Below are positions 16,950-25,710 of a DNA stretch of 36,811 nucleotides, one piece after another. This DNA comes from Caballeronia arationis (GTDB taxonomy: Bacteria > Pseudomonadota > Gammaproteobacteria > Burkholderiales > Burkholderiaceae), in contig NZ_FCOG02000064.1 of the NCBI RefSeq assembly GCF_001544975.2, positions 1 through 36,811 on the forward strand. The letters run 5' to 3'. Within the stretch, counting starts at the first letter, position 1; every line of letters begins with the position of its first letter. A program made the translations under genes and the position numbers. The notes beneath the pieces are model-generated. The model worked only from the letters and a program-made list of their open reading frames with translations. It did no database searches and was not told where the DNA came from.

Positions 16950-17384
16950 TCAGTTCTGGCCGAACGCGTGATCCAGCTCGATGCGCACCGCTTCGCGCAG
17001 CAGCGTGGCCTGCGCCCGCCATTTCGATAGTTGCGCCTCGGGCACCGAACGCTGGCGCGGCGCCCAAATCGGCAGAGGAAAACGTGAATCGTTCGAGCGG
17101 CGCGGAATGACGTGCCAGTGGACGTGCGGAACCTGGTTGCCGAGGCTCGCCAGATTCACTTTCGCCGGCGAGAGGATGCGCCGCATCGCGCGCTCGACGC
17201 CGTTCACGGCCGTCATCACCCGCAGGCGCGCCTGATCGGAGAGATCGGACATTTCGGCGACGTGCGAATTCCAGATCACGCGGATGAGGCCCGGCCAGTC
17301 GGGCTCGTCGGCGAGGACGACACGCAGCGTGTCGTCCGACCATAAAACCTCGCCGCCGTCTTCACGGCAAAACACACAGTCCAT
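16950..17384 (-). CDS. HIT-family nucleotide-binding hydrolase
   Basis: A 144-residue histidine-triad protein. HVHWHVIPR (87-95) is the HxHxHxx active-site motif (His87, His89, His91), and CVFC near the N-terminus may bind zinc as in other HIT proteins. Members hydrolyse nucleoside phosphoramidates or dinucleoside polyphosphates; the substrate here is unknown. The ATG at 17384 is preferred over an in-frame TTG two codons earlier because AGAGG lies 6 bp before it. It follows the large DUF3683 oxidoreductase by 35 bp. Confidence 0.9.
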   Translation of the reverse strand: MDCVFCREDGGEVLWSDDTLRVVLADEPDWPGLIRVIWNSHVAEMSDLSDQARLRVMTAVNGVERAMRRILSPAKVNLASLGNQVPHVHWHVIPRRSNDSRFPLPIWAPRQRSVPEAQLSKWRAQATLLREAVRIELDHAFGQN

Positions 17385-17419
17385 CGTCAACCTCTAGCGA
17401 ACGATCCTCGATTTCGCTA

Positions 17420-20400
17420 TTACACCAGCACGCGCTCGATACCGCCATCGTTCGCACGTTCGACGTAGTCGGCCATCCAGTTCTCGCCGAGCACATTGCG
17501 CGCGATTTCGACGACGATGTAGTCCGCCTCGATGTTCGCGTCCTCGTTGTAGCGCGAGAGTCCTTGCAGGCAGGACGGGCAGCTCGTCAGGATCTTGACG
17601 TCGGTGCCATTCGACTGCGGGCCGTCGCCGGCCTTCAGCACCGAGCCTGGCGCCGCACCCGCCGAACCTGCGGACGCATTCGCCGGACTGATGCCGTTCG
17701 CGCCCGCTTCCGCGACGAGCGGAATGTCGCGCAGTTTCGCAGCGCCCTTCCTGATCTCCTCTTCCTTGCGAAAACGAACCTGTGTCGAAATGTCCGGACG
17801 CGTGACGGCCAGCGTGCCCGATTCGCCGCAGCAGCGATCGTTCTTCTCGATCTTGTAGCCGTCGTTCTTCGAGCCCATCAGTTCGTTCACGAGCTTGACC
17901 GGGTCCATCGTCTTGATCGGCGAGTGGCATGGGTCGTGATACATGTAGCGCGTGCCCTTTACACCTTCGAGGCGAATGTTCTTCTCGAGCAGGAATTCGT
18001 GGATGTCGATGATCCGGCAGCCCGGGAAGATCTTCTCGAATTCGTAACCCGCGAGCTGGTCGTAGCAGGTGCCGCACGACACGACCACGGTCTTGATGTC
18101 GAGATAGTTCAGCGTGTTCGCGACGCGGTGGAACAGCACGCGATTGTCCGTCACGATCTTCTCGGCCTTGTCGTACTGGCCCGAGCCGCGCTGCGGATAG
18201 CCGCAGCAGAGATAGCCCGGCGGCAGCACGGTCTGCACGCCCGCTTCCCAGAGCATCGCCTGCGTGGCGAGGCCGACCTGCGAGAACAGGCGCTCCGAAC
18301 CGCAGCCGGGGAAGTAGAACACCGCTTCCGTATCGACTGTGGTCGTCTTCGGATCGCGGATGATCGGCACGATCTTGTTGTCTTCGATGTCGAGCAGCGC
18401 GCGCGCCGTCTTCTTCGGCAGGTTACCCGGCATCTTCTTGTTCATGAAGTGGATCACCTGCGTGACCACCGGCGGCTTGCCGACCGTCGCGGGCGGATGC
18501 GCCGTCTGCTTCTTCGCGAACTTCTTGAGCATGTCGTTGCCAAGGCGCTGCGCCTTGTAGCCGATGCCCATCATCGCGGTGCGCGCGAGGTTGATCGTCT
18601 GCGGGTTGGTCGCGTTCAGGAAGAACATGCCGGCCGCGTTGCCCGGATTGAACTTTTTCTTGCCCATCTTGCGCAAGAGGTTGCGCATGTTCATCGTCAC
18701 GTCGCCGAAGTCGATCTTCACCGGGCACGGTGTCACGCATTTGTGACAGACGGTGCAGTGATCGGCGACGTCGTTGAATTCGTCCCAGTGCTTGATCGAC
18801 ACGCCGCGGCGCGTCTGCTCCTCGTACAGGAACGCCTCCACCAGCAAGGACGTGGCGAGAATCTTGTTGCGCGGGCTGTAGAGCAGGTTCGCGCGCGGCA
18901 CGTGCGTCGCACACACCGGCTTGCACTTGCCGCAGCGCAGGCAGTCCTTGATGGAATCGGAGATCGCGCCGATGTCGCTCTGCTGCATGATGAGCGATTC
19001 GTAGCCCATCAGGCCGAAGCTCGGCGTGTAGGCATTGCGCAGGTCGGCGCCCGCGAGCAGCTTGCCCGCGTTGAAGCGCCCGTTCGGATCGACACGCTGC
19101 TTGTACGCGCGGAATTCGCCGATTTCGTCGTCCGTGAGGAATTCCAGCTTCGTGATGCCGATGCCGTGCTCGCCTGAAATCACGCCGTCGAGCGAGCGTG
19201 CGAGCTTCATGATCCGCGCCACCGCGCGATGCGCGTCCTGCAGCATCTCGTAGTTGTCGGAGTTGACGGGGATGTTCGTGTGGACGTTGCCGTCGCCCGC
19301 GTGCATGTGAAGCGCGACGAACACGCGTCCGCGCAGCACCTGCTTGTGGATGTTCTGCGCTTCGTCGAGGATCGGCTTGAATTCGCCGCCGTTGAAAATC
19401 TGGCGCAGTTCGGCGCGGACTTCCTGCTTCCACGAGATGCGCACAGTGCGGTCCTGCGCGACGTTGAACACGGTCGCGCCGGCTTGCGCATCGACGCGAT
19501 CCGCGAGCTTTTCAGCCAGCGCTTCGTAGCCGAGCCCGACCATGTAGTGCTGCGCCTCGCGCAGCGGCAAGTCGAGCTTTTCGCCGACGAACGTCCAGCG
19601 CGCCTTCACGCGCTTTAACAGATCGAGCGCCTGCTGCACCCGGTCTTCGAGCAGTTCCGCGCTCGGGATTTCGTTGGCGTCGTCGCTTTTGCCGAGCGGC
19701 AGCTTGCCGGTGCGGAAAAACGCTTCGAGCGCGTCGACGAGTTGCAGCTTGTTCTTGATCGACAGCTCGATATTGATGCGTTCGATGCCGTCCGTGTATT
19801 CGCCCATGCGGTTGAGCGGAATCACGACGTCTTCGTTGATCTTGAACGCGTTCGTGTGCTTGGCGATCGCGGCCGTGCGCGAGCGGTCGAGCCAGAAGCG
19901 CTTGCGCGCCTCGGCGTTCACCGCGACGAAGCCTTCGCCGCTCTTGCCGTTTGCCATGCGCACGACTTCGGAGGTCGCGCTCGCGACCGCATCGGCATCG
20001 TCGCCGACGATGTCGCCGATCAGCACCATTTTCGGAAACGCGTTGCGCTTGCTCTTGGTCGCGTAGCCGACGGCGCGTAGATACCGCTCGTCGAGGTGTT
20101 CGAGGCCGGCGAGGATCGCACCGCCCTGCTTCGACGTTTCGAACAGATAGTCCTTGATCTCGACGATGCTCGGAATCGCGTCGCGCGCCTGGCCGAAGAA
20201 TTCGAGGCAGACGGTGCGCGTGTGCGCGGGCATCTTGTGCAGAATCCAGCGCGCGGACGTGATGAGGCCATCGCAGCCTTCCTTCTGCACGCCCGGCAGG
20301 CCGGACAGGAATTTATCGGTCACATCCTTGCCGAGCCCTTCCTTGCGGAACGTACGTCCGGCGATGTCGAGCTGCTCGGTGCGGATGAGCTTTTCGCCCG

Positions 20401-21511
20401 GCGCGCGCGTGCCGTCGAACCAGTCGAGCCGGAAGCGCGCCACTTCGATGTCGTGAATCTTGCCGAGGTTGTGATCGAGCCGCGTGACTTCGAGCCAGTT
20501 GCCTTCCGGATCGACCATCCGCCACCAGGCGAGGTTATCCAGCGCCGTGCCCCACAGCACGGCCTTCTTGCCGCCCGCGTTCATCGCGACATTGCCGCCG
20601 ACGCACGACGCGTCGAGCGAAGTCGGATCGACGGCGAAAACGAAGCCCGCCTGCTCCGCCGCTTCGGTCACGCGCCGCGTGACGACGCCCGCGCCCGAGA
20701 AAATCGTCGCGACGCGGCGATCGACGCCGGGCAGGTCCGTCATTTCGACGGAACCGAGCTGTTCGAGCTTTTCCGTGTTGATGACCGCCGAGAACGGCGT
20801 GAGCGGAATGGCGCCACCGGTGTAGCCGGTGCCGCCGCCACGCGGAATCACGGTGAGCCCGAGTTCGAAACACGCCTTGATGAGCCCGGCGATTTCCTCT
20901 TCCGTATCCGGCGTCAAGACGACGAACGGATATTCGACGCGCCAGTCGGTCGCGTCGGTGACGTGCGAGACACGCGAGAGGCCGTCGAACTTGATGTTGT
21001 CCTTCTGCGTGCGCTTGCCGAGCACCTTCGACGCTTTTCTGCGCAACTCGGCCATGCGGCCGAACTCGTCGGCGAAGTCGTCGACGGCGCGGCGCGCGGC
21101 CGACACCAGCGTTTCGACGCGCGTGGCGCGGTCGTGGCCGGCGGTGTCGCCGTGTTCGGAGAGATCGTCACGGCGACGCTTCTCGATTTCGTGGAGCCGA
21201 TGGTTCAGCGCCTCGACCAGCAGCGCGCGGCGTTTCGGATTGTCGAGCAGGTCGTCCTGCAGGTACGGATTGCGGCGCACGACCCAGATATCGCCGAGCA
21301 CTTCGTACAGCATGCGCGCCGAGCGGCCTGTGCGACGTTCGTTGCGCAATACGTCGAGCGCGGCCCAGGCTTCGTCGCCCAGGAGCCGCATCACGATTTC
21401 GCGATCGGAAAACGACGTGTAGTTATAGGGAATTTCGCGCAGGCGCGGTTCGTTGTCCAGCGCGACAGCGGCGGCGTCGCCCTTCGGGTCGAAGGCTTGG
21501 GGTGCGTTCAT
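17420..21511 (-). CDS. Giant FAD-linked oxidase / Fe-S oxidoreductase with N-terminal DUF3683
   Basis: A 1363-residue fusion. DUF3683 occupies about 1-150 (PYNYTSFSDREIVMRLLGD). Next is an FAD-binding type 4 domain (about 190-400; PRGGGTGYTGGAIPLTP) and an FAD-oxidase C-terminal domain (about 470-830, with LHMHAGDGNVHTNIPV). Two 4Fe-4S clusters follow: CLRCGKCKPVC (near 857) and CTVCHKCVTPC (near 917). Two CCG domains with LCCGYP (near 1105) and RCCGESG (near 1225) end the protein. The architecture fuses GlcD-like and GlcF-like parts, as in D-lactate or D-2-hydroxyacid dehydrogenases feeding quinones. The substrate is not known. The ATG at 21511 gives MNAPQAFD; the frame stays open upstream only from a TTG. 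It heads the HIT/DUF971/ubiE series. Confidence 0.93.
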   Translation of the reverse strand: MNAPQAFDPKGDAAAVALDNEPRLREIPYNYTSFSDREIVMRLLGDEAWAALDVLRNERRTGRSARMLYEVLGDIWVVRRNPYLQDDLLDNPKRRALLVEALNHRLHEIEKRRRDDLSEHGDTAGHDRATRVETLVSAARRAVDDFADEFGRMAELRRKASKVLGKRTQKDNIKFDGLSRVSHVTDATDWRVEYPFVVLTPDTEEEIAGLIKACFELGLTVIPRGGGTGYTGGAIPLTPFSAVINTEKLEQLGSVEMTDLPGVDRRVATIFSGAGVVTRRVTEAAEQAGFVFAVDPTSLDASCVGGNVAMNAGGKKAVLWGTALDNLAWWRMVDPEGNWLEVTRLDHNLGKIHDIEVARFRLDWFDGTRAPGEKLIRTEQLDIAGRTFRKEGLGKDVTDKFLSGLPGVQKEGCDGLITSARWILHKMPAHTRTVCLEFFGQARDAIPSIVEIKDYLFETSKQGGAILAGLEHLDERYLRAVGYATKSKRNAFPKMVLIGDIVGDDADAVASATSEVVRMANGKSGEGFVAVNAEARKRFWLDRSRTAAIAKHTNAFKINEDVVIPLNRMGEYTDGIERINIELSIKNKLQLVDALEAFFRTGKLPLGKSDDANEIPSAELLEDRVQQALDLLKRVKARWTFVGEKLDLPLREAQHYMVGLGYEALAEKLADRVDAQAGATVFNVAQDRTVRISWKQEVRAELRQIFNGGEFKPILDEAQNIHKQVLRGRVFVALHMHAGDGNVHTNIPVNSDNYEMLQDAHRAVARIMKLARSLDGVISGEHGIGITKLEFLTDDEIGEFRAYKQRVDPNGRFNAGKLLAGADLRNAYTPSFGLMGYESLIMQQSDIGAISDSIKDCLRCGKCKPVCATHVPRANLLYSPRNKILATSLLVEAFLYEEQTRRGVSIKHWDEFNDVADHCTVCHKCVTPCPVKIDFGDVTMNMRNLLRKMGKKKFNPGNAAGMFFLNATNPQTINLARTAMMGIGYKAQRLGNDMLKKFAKKQTAHPPATVGKPPVVTQVIHFMNKKMPGNLPKKTARALLDIEDNKIVPIIRDPKTTTVDTEAVFYFPGCGSERLFSQVGLATQAMLWEAGVQTVLPPGYLCCGYPQRGSGQYDKAEKIVTDNRVLFHRVANTLNYLDIKTVVVSCGTCYDQLAGYEFEKIFPGCRIIDIHEFLLEKNIRLEGVKGTRYMYHDPCHSPIKTMDPVKLVNELMGSKNDGYKIEKNDRCCGESGTLAVTRPDISTQVRFRKEEEIRKGAAKLRDIPLVAEAGANGISPANASAGSAGAAPGSVLKAGDGPQSNGTDVKILTSCPSCLQGLSRYNEDANIEADYIVVEIARNVLGENWMADYVERANDGGIERVLV

Positions 21512-22011
21512 ATTCGGCGGTTCGGTAGGCCGGCGCATGCGCCAAGAGGAGCGCGATGCCCGACGATGCGCGTGGGGGCGCAAATTTTCGAGGAAGACTT
21601 GTTGTTGGGAAGGCGGCCGGTCATTCGATTGATAAGCGGCTGACAATCGCCTTCGAGGTGCCCGGAATCAGCGCCACGATCGCGCGTGACGCGCATGCCG
21701 CTCGGCCGCGGGATGAGACTCGCGGGGGGCATGCATGAACAATTCGATCCGAGGCTGCCGTTGCATCTTCCGATCCTGATTCGAAAAGAGAATTCTAACC
21801 CATCGCGAAAATCGCCGTTCGCAGTGCCTAGCGCGTCGAAGGGGCATTTGCCAGCCGGTTTTCGCCGTATTTCCGGCATTTTCTGCACGCGCTATCGACG
21901 ACCGGCCGGTCGGTGAAAGCCGTTCCCGGCCGATCCGCGAGAGGTTGGCGCTATCATTGACGTTTTCGCTCTCAAAAATGGCGCAGAGCCGCATGGCGCG
22001 CCTTCCCCAGC
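21512..22011. other. 500-bp divergent intergenic region between the DUF3683 gene and ilvA
   Basis: No convincing gene is seen. Open minus-strand frames here lack good starts. A perfect 14-bp palindrome CGACCGGCCGGTCG lies at 21899-21912, about 100 bp upstream of ilvA. An AT-richer patch near 21775-21800 may hold the promoter of the minus-strand operon. No riboswitch or leader peptide of the classical ilv attenuator type was recognised. Confidence 0.5.
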
Positions 22012-23535
22012 ATGGCACACCCCGATTACCTGAAGAAAGTGCTGACCGCCCGCGTCTATGACGTCGCGCGCGAAAGCGAACTCGAACCCGCGCGCAACCT
22101 GTCGGCGCGGCTCTCGAACCCGGTTTTCCTCAAGCGCGAGGACAACCAGCCGGTGTTCTCGTTCAAGATTCGCGGCGCGTACAACAAGATGGCGCAGCTT
22201 CCCGCCGACGTCCTCGCGCGCGGCGTGATCACGGCGTCGGCGGGGAATCACGCGCAGGGCGTCGCGTTCTCGGCGGCGCGGCTTGGCTGCCGCGCGGTGA
22301 TCGCGATCCCGACGACCACGCCGCAGGTCAAGATCGACGCGGTGCGCGCGCACGGCGGCCCGACGGTCGAAGTGGTGCTGGCGGGCGAGTCCTATAGTGA
22401 CGCCTACGCGCACGCGTTGAAGCTCCAGGAAGAACGCGGCCTGACCTTCGTCCATCCGTTCGACGATCCAGACGTGATCGCCGGCCAGGGCACGGTCGCG
22501 ATGGAAATCCTGCGCCAGCACCAAGGGCCGATCCACGCGATCTTCGTCCCGATCGGCGGCGGCGGCCTCGCGGCGGGTGTCGCGGCTTACGTGAAAGCGG
22601 TGCGGCCGGAGATCAAGGTGATCGGCGTGCAGACCGACGATTCCTGCGCGATGGCGCAATCGATCCAGGCGGGCGAACGTGTCACGCTGCCGGAAGTCGG
22701 CCTGTTCTCGGACGGCACGGCGGTCAAGTTGGTCGGCGAAGAAACGTTCCGGCTCTGCCGCGAACTGCTCGACGAAGTCATCACGGTCGACACCGACGCG
22801 CTCTGCGCCGCGATCAAGGACGTCTTCCAGGACACCCGCAGCGTACTGGAGCCGGCCGGATCGCTCGCGGTCGCGGGCGCGAAGCTGTATGTGGAACGCG
22901 AAGGCATCGAAGGGAAAACGCTCGTTGCCGTGACGTCCGGCGCCAACATGAATTTCGACCGGATGCGCTTCGTTGCGGAACGCGCCGAAGTGGGCGAGGC
23001 GCGCGAGGCCGTGTTCGCCGTGACGATTCCCGAGGAGCGCGGCAGTTTCCGGCGCTTCTGCGAACTCGTCGGCACCCGCAGCGTGACCGAGTTCAACTAC
23101 CGCATCGCCGATGCCAACGCCGCGCACATTTTCGTCGGCGTGCAGATCAAGACACGCAGCGAATCGGCGCAGATGATGAACGCGTTCGTCGAGCACGGCT
23201 TCGCGACGGTCGATCTCTCGCACGACGAGTTGTCCAAGCAGCACATCCGCTACATGGTCGGCGGCCGTTCGCCGCTCGCCCGCGACGAGCGCCTTTTGCG
23301 CTTCGAATTTCCTGAGCGCCCGGGCGCGCTGATGAAGTTCCTTTCGTCGATGGCGCCGAACTGGAACATCAGCCTCTTCCACTACCGGAACCAGGGCGCG
23401 GACTACAGTTCGATCCTGGTCGGCATCCAGGTGCCGTCGTCGGAAAACGCCGAGTTCGAGCGCTTTCTCGCGACGCTCGGCTATCCGTATTGGGACGAAG
23501 GCGCGAATCCCGTCTACAAGCTGTTCCTGGCGTAA
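22012..23535 (+). CDS. ilvA: Threonine ammonia-lyase, biosynthetic
   Basis: A 507-residue PLP enzyme that deaminates L-threonine to 2-oxobutanoate, the first committed step to isoleucine. PLP is expected on Lys52 in FSFKIRGAYNK; SAGNHAQG (76-83) and PIGGGGLAAG are the phosphate- and cofactor-binding loops. The C-terminal third contains two ACT-like regulatory domains, beginning near FAVTIPEERGSFRRFCELVG and near LRFEFPERPGALMKFLSSM, which mark the allosteric biosynthetic form. The ATG is at MAHPDYLKKVL, the normal family start. It leads a plus-strand operon with a 5'-nucleotidase 4 bp after its stop. Confidence 0.98.
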   Translation: MAHPDYLKKVLTARVYDVARESELEPARNLSARLSNPVFLKREDNQPVFSFKIRGAYNKMAQLPADVLARGVITASAGNHAQGVAFSAARLGCRAVIAIPTTTPQVKIDAVRAHGGPTVEVVLAGESYSDAYAHALKLQEERGLTFVHPFDDPDVIAGQGTVAMEILRQHQGPIHAIFVPIGGGGLAAGVAAYVKAVRPEIKVIGVQTDDSCAMAQSIQAGERVTLPEVGLFSDGTAVKLVGEETFRLCRELLDEVITVDTDALCAAIKDVFQDTRSVLEPAGSLAVAGAKLYVEREGIEGKTLVAVTSGANMNFDRMRFVAERAEVGEAREAVFAVTIPEERGSFRRFCELVGTRSVTEFNYRIADANAAHIFVGVQIKTRSESAQMMNAFVEHGFATVDLSHDELSKQHIRYMVGGRSPLARDERLLRFEFPERPGALMKFLSSMAPNWNISLFHYRNQGADYSSILVGIQVPSSENAEFERFLATLGYPYWDEGANPVYKLFLA

Positions 23536-23539
23536 CGCG

Positions 23540-24442
23540 ATGGCCTTTTCGCTCGAAGACAAGCTCGTCGTTGCGATTTCGTCGCGCGCGCTCTTCGACT
23601 TCGAGGAAGAGAACGAAGTCTACGAAGCCGGCGACCTCGCCGAATACGAGGCGCTGCAGCGCTCGCGGCTGAACGTCCCGGCAAAGCCGGGCGTCGCGTT
23701 TCCGCTGATCCGCAAGCTGCTTGCGCTGAATGCGGGCGCGCAGCATGTCGAAGTGGTGATCCTGTCGCGCAGCGATCCGATCAGCGGCCTGCGCGCGTTC
23801 AGTTCCTGCAAGGAACACGGGCTCGCGATCGAGCGCGGCGTGTTCACGCGCGGGCGGGCGCCGTTCGGCTATCTGAGGCCGCTTGGCGCGTCGCTGTTTT
23901 TGTCGGCGAATCCGGATGACGTGCGCGCCGCGCTCGACGGCGGTTTTCCCGCCGCCCGCGTGCTGCCCGAGACGCCGCGCGCTGCAAGCCAGTATCCTGA
24001 TGAAATCCGCATCGCGTTCGACGGCGACGCCGTGCTCTTCTCCGACGAAGCCGAGCGCGTGTTTCAGTCGGACGGCTTGCGCGCGTTCGTCGGGCACGAG
24101 ACGACGAAGAAGGACTCGCCGCTCGCAGGCGGGCCGTTGAAGCCGCTTCTGGCGGCGCTGAACAAGTTGCAGAAAATCGCCGATGACGCCGCGCCGATGC
24201 AGATCCGCACCGCGCTCGTCACCGCGCGTTCCGCTCCCGCGCACGAGCGCGCGATCCGGACCCTGATGGCCTGGAACATCGAAATCGACGAAGCGATGTT
24301 CCTCGGCGGACTCGACAAGGGCGCGTTCCTGCGCGAGTTCGAACCCGACTTTTTCTTCGACGACCAAATGCGCCATTGCGAATCGGCCCGCGTCGTAACC
24401 GCGACCGGGCACGTGCTGAGTGGCATATCGAACGCATCATGA
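23540..24442 (+). CDS. 5'-nucleotidase, cytosolic NT5C1 family
   Basis: A 300-residue protein of the cytosolic 5'-nucleotidase I family (PF06189). The signature FDGDAVLFSDEAE (160-172) carries the DxD pair (Asp161, Asp163), and KEHGLAIERGVFTRG (91-105) and FLSANPDDVRAAL (120-132) are family blocks. Animal members dephosphorylate AMP and other nucleoside monophosphates; the bacterial substrate is not defined. Its start is 4 bp after ilvA, and its stop overlaps the queF start as ATGA, which implies translational coupling to queF. Confidence 0.9.
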   Translation: MAFSLEDKLVVAISSRALFDFEEENEVYEAGDLAEYEALQRSRLNVPAKPGVAFPLIRKLLALNAGAQHVEVVILSRSDPISGLRAFSSCKEHGLAIERGVFTRGRAPFGYLRPLGASLFLSANPDDVRAALDGGFPAARVLPETPRAASQYPDEIRIAFDGDAVLFSDEAERVFQSDGLRAFVGHETTKKDSPLAGGPLKPLLAALNKLQKIADDAAPMQIRTALVTARSAPAHERAIRTLMAWNIEIDEAMFLGGLDKGAFLREFEPDFFFDDQMRHCESARVVTATGHVLSGISNAS

Positions 24443-25263
24443 CACCCGAACAATCTCCGCTCGGCAAGGCCGTCGTTTATACCGAACAGTACGATCCGAC
24501 GCTGCTGTTCCCCATTGAACGCAAGAGCGCGCGCGATGCCATCGGCATCGGCGCGCGGCTGCCGTTCTTCGGCACGGACATCTGGAACGCGTACGAACTG
24601 TCGTGGCTGAACCGGCGCGGCAAGCCGCAGATCGCCGTCGCGACGTTCTTCGTGCCGGCCGATTCGCCGAAGATCGTCGAGTCGAAGTCGTTCAAGCTTT
24701 ATCTGGGATCGTTCGCGCAGACCGCTTTCGATTCCATCGACGATGTGAAAGCGGCGATCAAGCGCGACGTGTCGACGGTGTGCGGCGCGACAGTTTCGGT
24801 GCAGCTCGCTGCGCCGGGCGATTTCGGCAAGCTCGCGATGGAGGAATTCGACGGGTTATCGCTGGACCGACTGGATCTCGATACCGATGTTTATTCGCCC
24901 GATCCTTCGTTATTGAAGGCGGTTCACGGCGAAGCGCCCGTCGATGAGACGCTGTTTTCGAATCTGTTGAAATCGAATTGTCCGGTGACGGGGCAGCCGG
25001 ATTGGGGCAGCGTGCAGGTTCGCTATTACGGCGGACAGATCGATCACGCGGGATTGCTGCGCTATATCGTGTCCTTTCGCGAGCACACCGGATTTCATGA
25101 GCAATGCGTCGAGCGCATTTTCATGGACATCATGCGCGAATGCCGGCCGGAGCGGCTGGCTGTTTATGCGCGATATACGCGCCGCGGCGGGCTGGACATC
25201 AATCCGTTCCGGACGAATTTCAATTTGCCGATGCCGGATAATGCGCGGTTGGCGCGGCAGTAA
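24439..25263 (+). CDS. queF: NADPH-dependent 7-cyano-7-deazaguanine reductase
   Basis: A 274-residue QueF of the long two-domain type (E. coli form about 282 residues). It reduces preQ0 to preQ1 in queuosine tRNA modification. The QueF motif ESKSFKLYL (81-89) binds NADPH, the thioimide-forming cysteine is Cys181 in LKSNCPVTGQPD, the general acid is probably Asp188, and FHE (219-221) contacts the substrate. The frame is open upstream, but the ATG at 24439 matches the family start and overlaps the preceding stop by 4 bp. No other queuosine gene is in the window. A strong hairpin terminator follows. Confidence 0.97.
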   Translation: MTPEQSPLGKAVVYTEQYDPTLLFPIERKSARDAIGIGARLPFFGTDIWNAYELSWLNRRGKPQIAVATFFVPADSPKIVESKSFKLYLGSFAQTAFDSIDDVKAAIKRDVSTVCGATVSVQLAAPGDFGKLAMEEFDGLSLDRLDLDTDVYSPDPSLLKAVHGEAPVDETLFSNLLKSNCPVTGQPDWGSVQVRYYGGQIDHAGLLRYIVSFREHTGFHEQCVERIFMDIMRECRPERLAVYARYTRRGGLDINPFRTNFNLPMPDNARLARQ

Positions 25264-25270
25264 TCATCGA

Positions 25271-25297
25271 AAAAGGCCGCCTGCGAGGCGGCCTTTT
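25271..25297. terminator. Bidirectional terminator between queF and the RidA gene
   Basis: Perfect 12-bp stem AAAAGGCCGCCT/AGGCGGCCTTTT (25271-25282 and 25286-25297) with a GCG loop. The A-tract on one side and T-tract on the other let it serve both convergent operons, queF (+) and RidA (-). Confidence 0.92.
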
Positions 25298-25305
25298 GTT
25301 GGGTA

Positions 25306-25692
25306 TCAGGCGTCCGGCGCCTTGTACGCCACGCAATCCACCTCGACCTTGCAATCGATCACCATCGACGACACGACGCAAGCGCGGGCCGGCGGATTCT
25401 CGCCGAAGTATTCCTTGAACACCTTGTTGAACGAAGCGAAGTCACGCGGATCGTCGAGCCACACGCCGCAGCGCACCACATGCTCCGCGCCGTATCCCGC
25501 TTCCTTCAGAATCGCGAACACGTTCTGAATGCACTTGTGCGACTGATCGACGATGCCGCCGTTGATCACCTCGCCATTCTCCATCGGCGTCTGACCGGAG
25601 ACGAACAGCCACCCGTTCGCCTCGACCGCGCGCGCGAACGGCATATGCGCACCGCCCTGTCCCTTACCGCCTTCAACGCCATATCGCTTCAT
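25306..25692 (-). CDS. RidA/YjgF-family enamine/imine deaminase
   Basis: A 128-residue Rid-family protein. RidA hydrolyses reactive enamine/imine intermediates released by PLP enzymes. GWLFVSGQTP (27-36) and PARACVVS with Arg103 are the conserved strand and the arginine that binds the substrate carboxylate. An AAGGAG site precedes the ATG. It lies 18 bp after the D-aminoacylase gene in an operon divergent from a PLP-dependent deaminase, so it probably clears imines made by that enzyme. It may belong to a Rid subgroup other than the archetype; the exact group was not resolved. Confidence 0.9.
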   Translation of the reverse strand: MKRYGVEGGKGQGGAHMPFARAVEANGWLFVSGQTPMENGEVINGGIVDQSHKCIQNVFAILKEAGYGAEHVVRCGVWLDDPRDFASFNKVFKEYFGENPPARACVVSSMVIDCKVEVDCVAYKAPDA

Positions 25693-25710
25693 CTTCGACT
25701 CCTTTAAAAC

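Noticed and set aside
17564..21643. Long plus-strand open frames antisense to the DUF3683 gene
   Set aside because: They mirror the coding frame of the minus-strand gene and have no recognisable domain.
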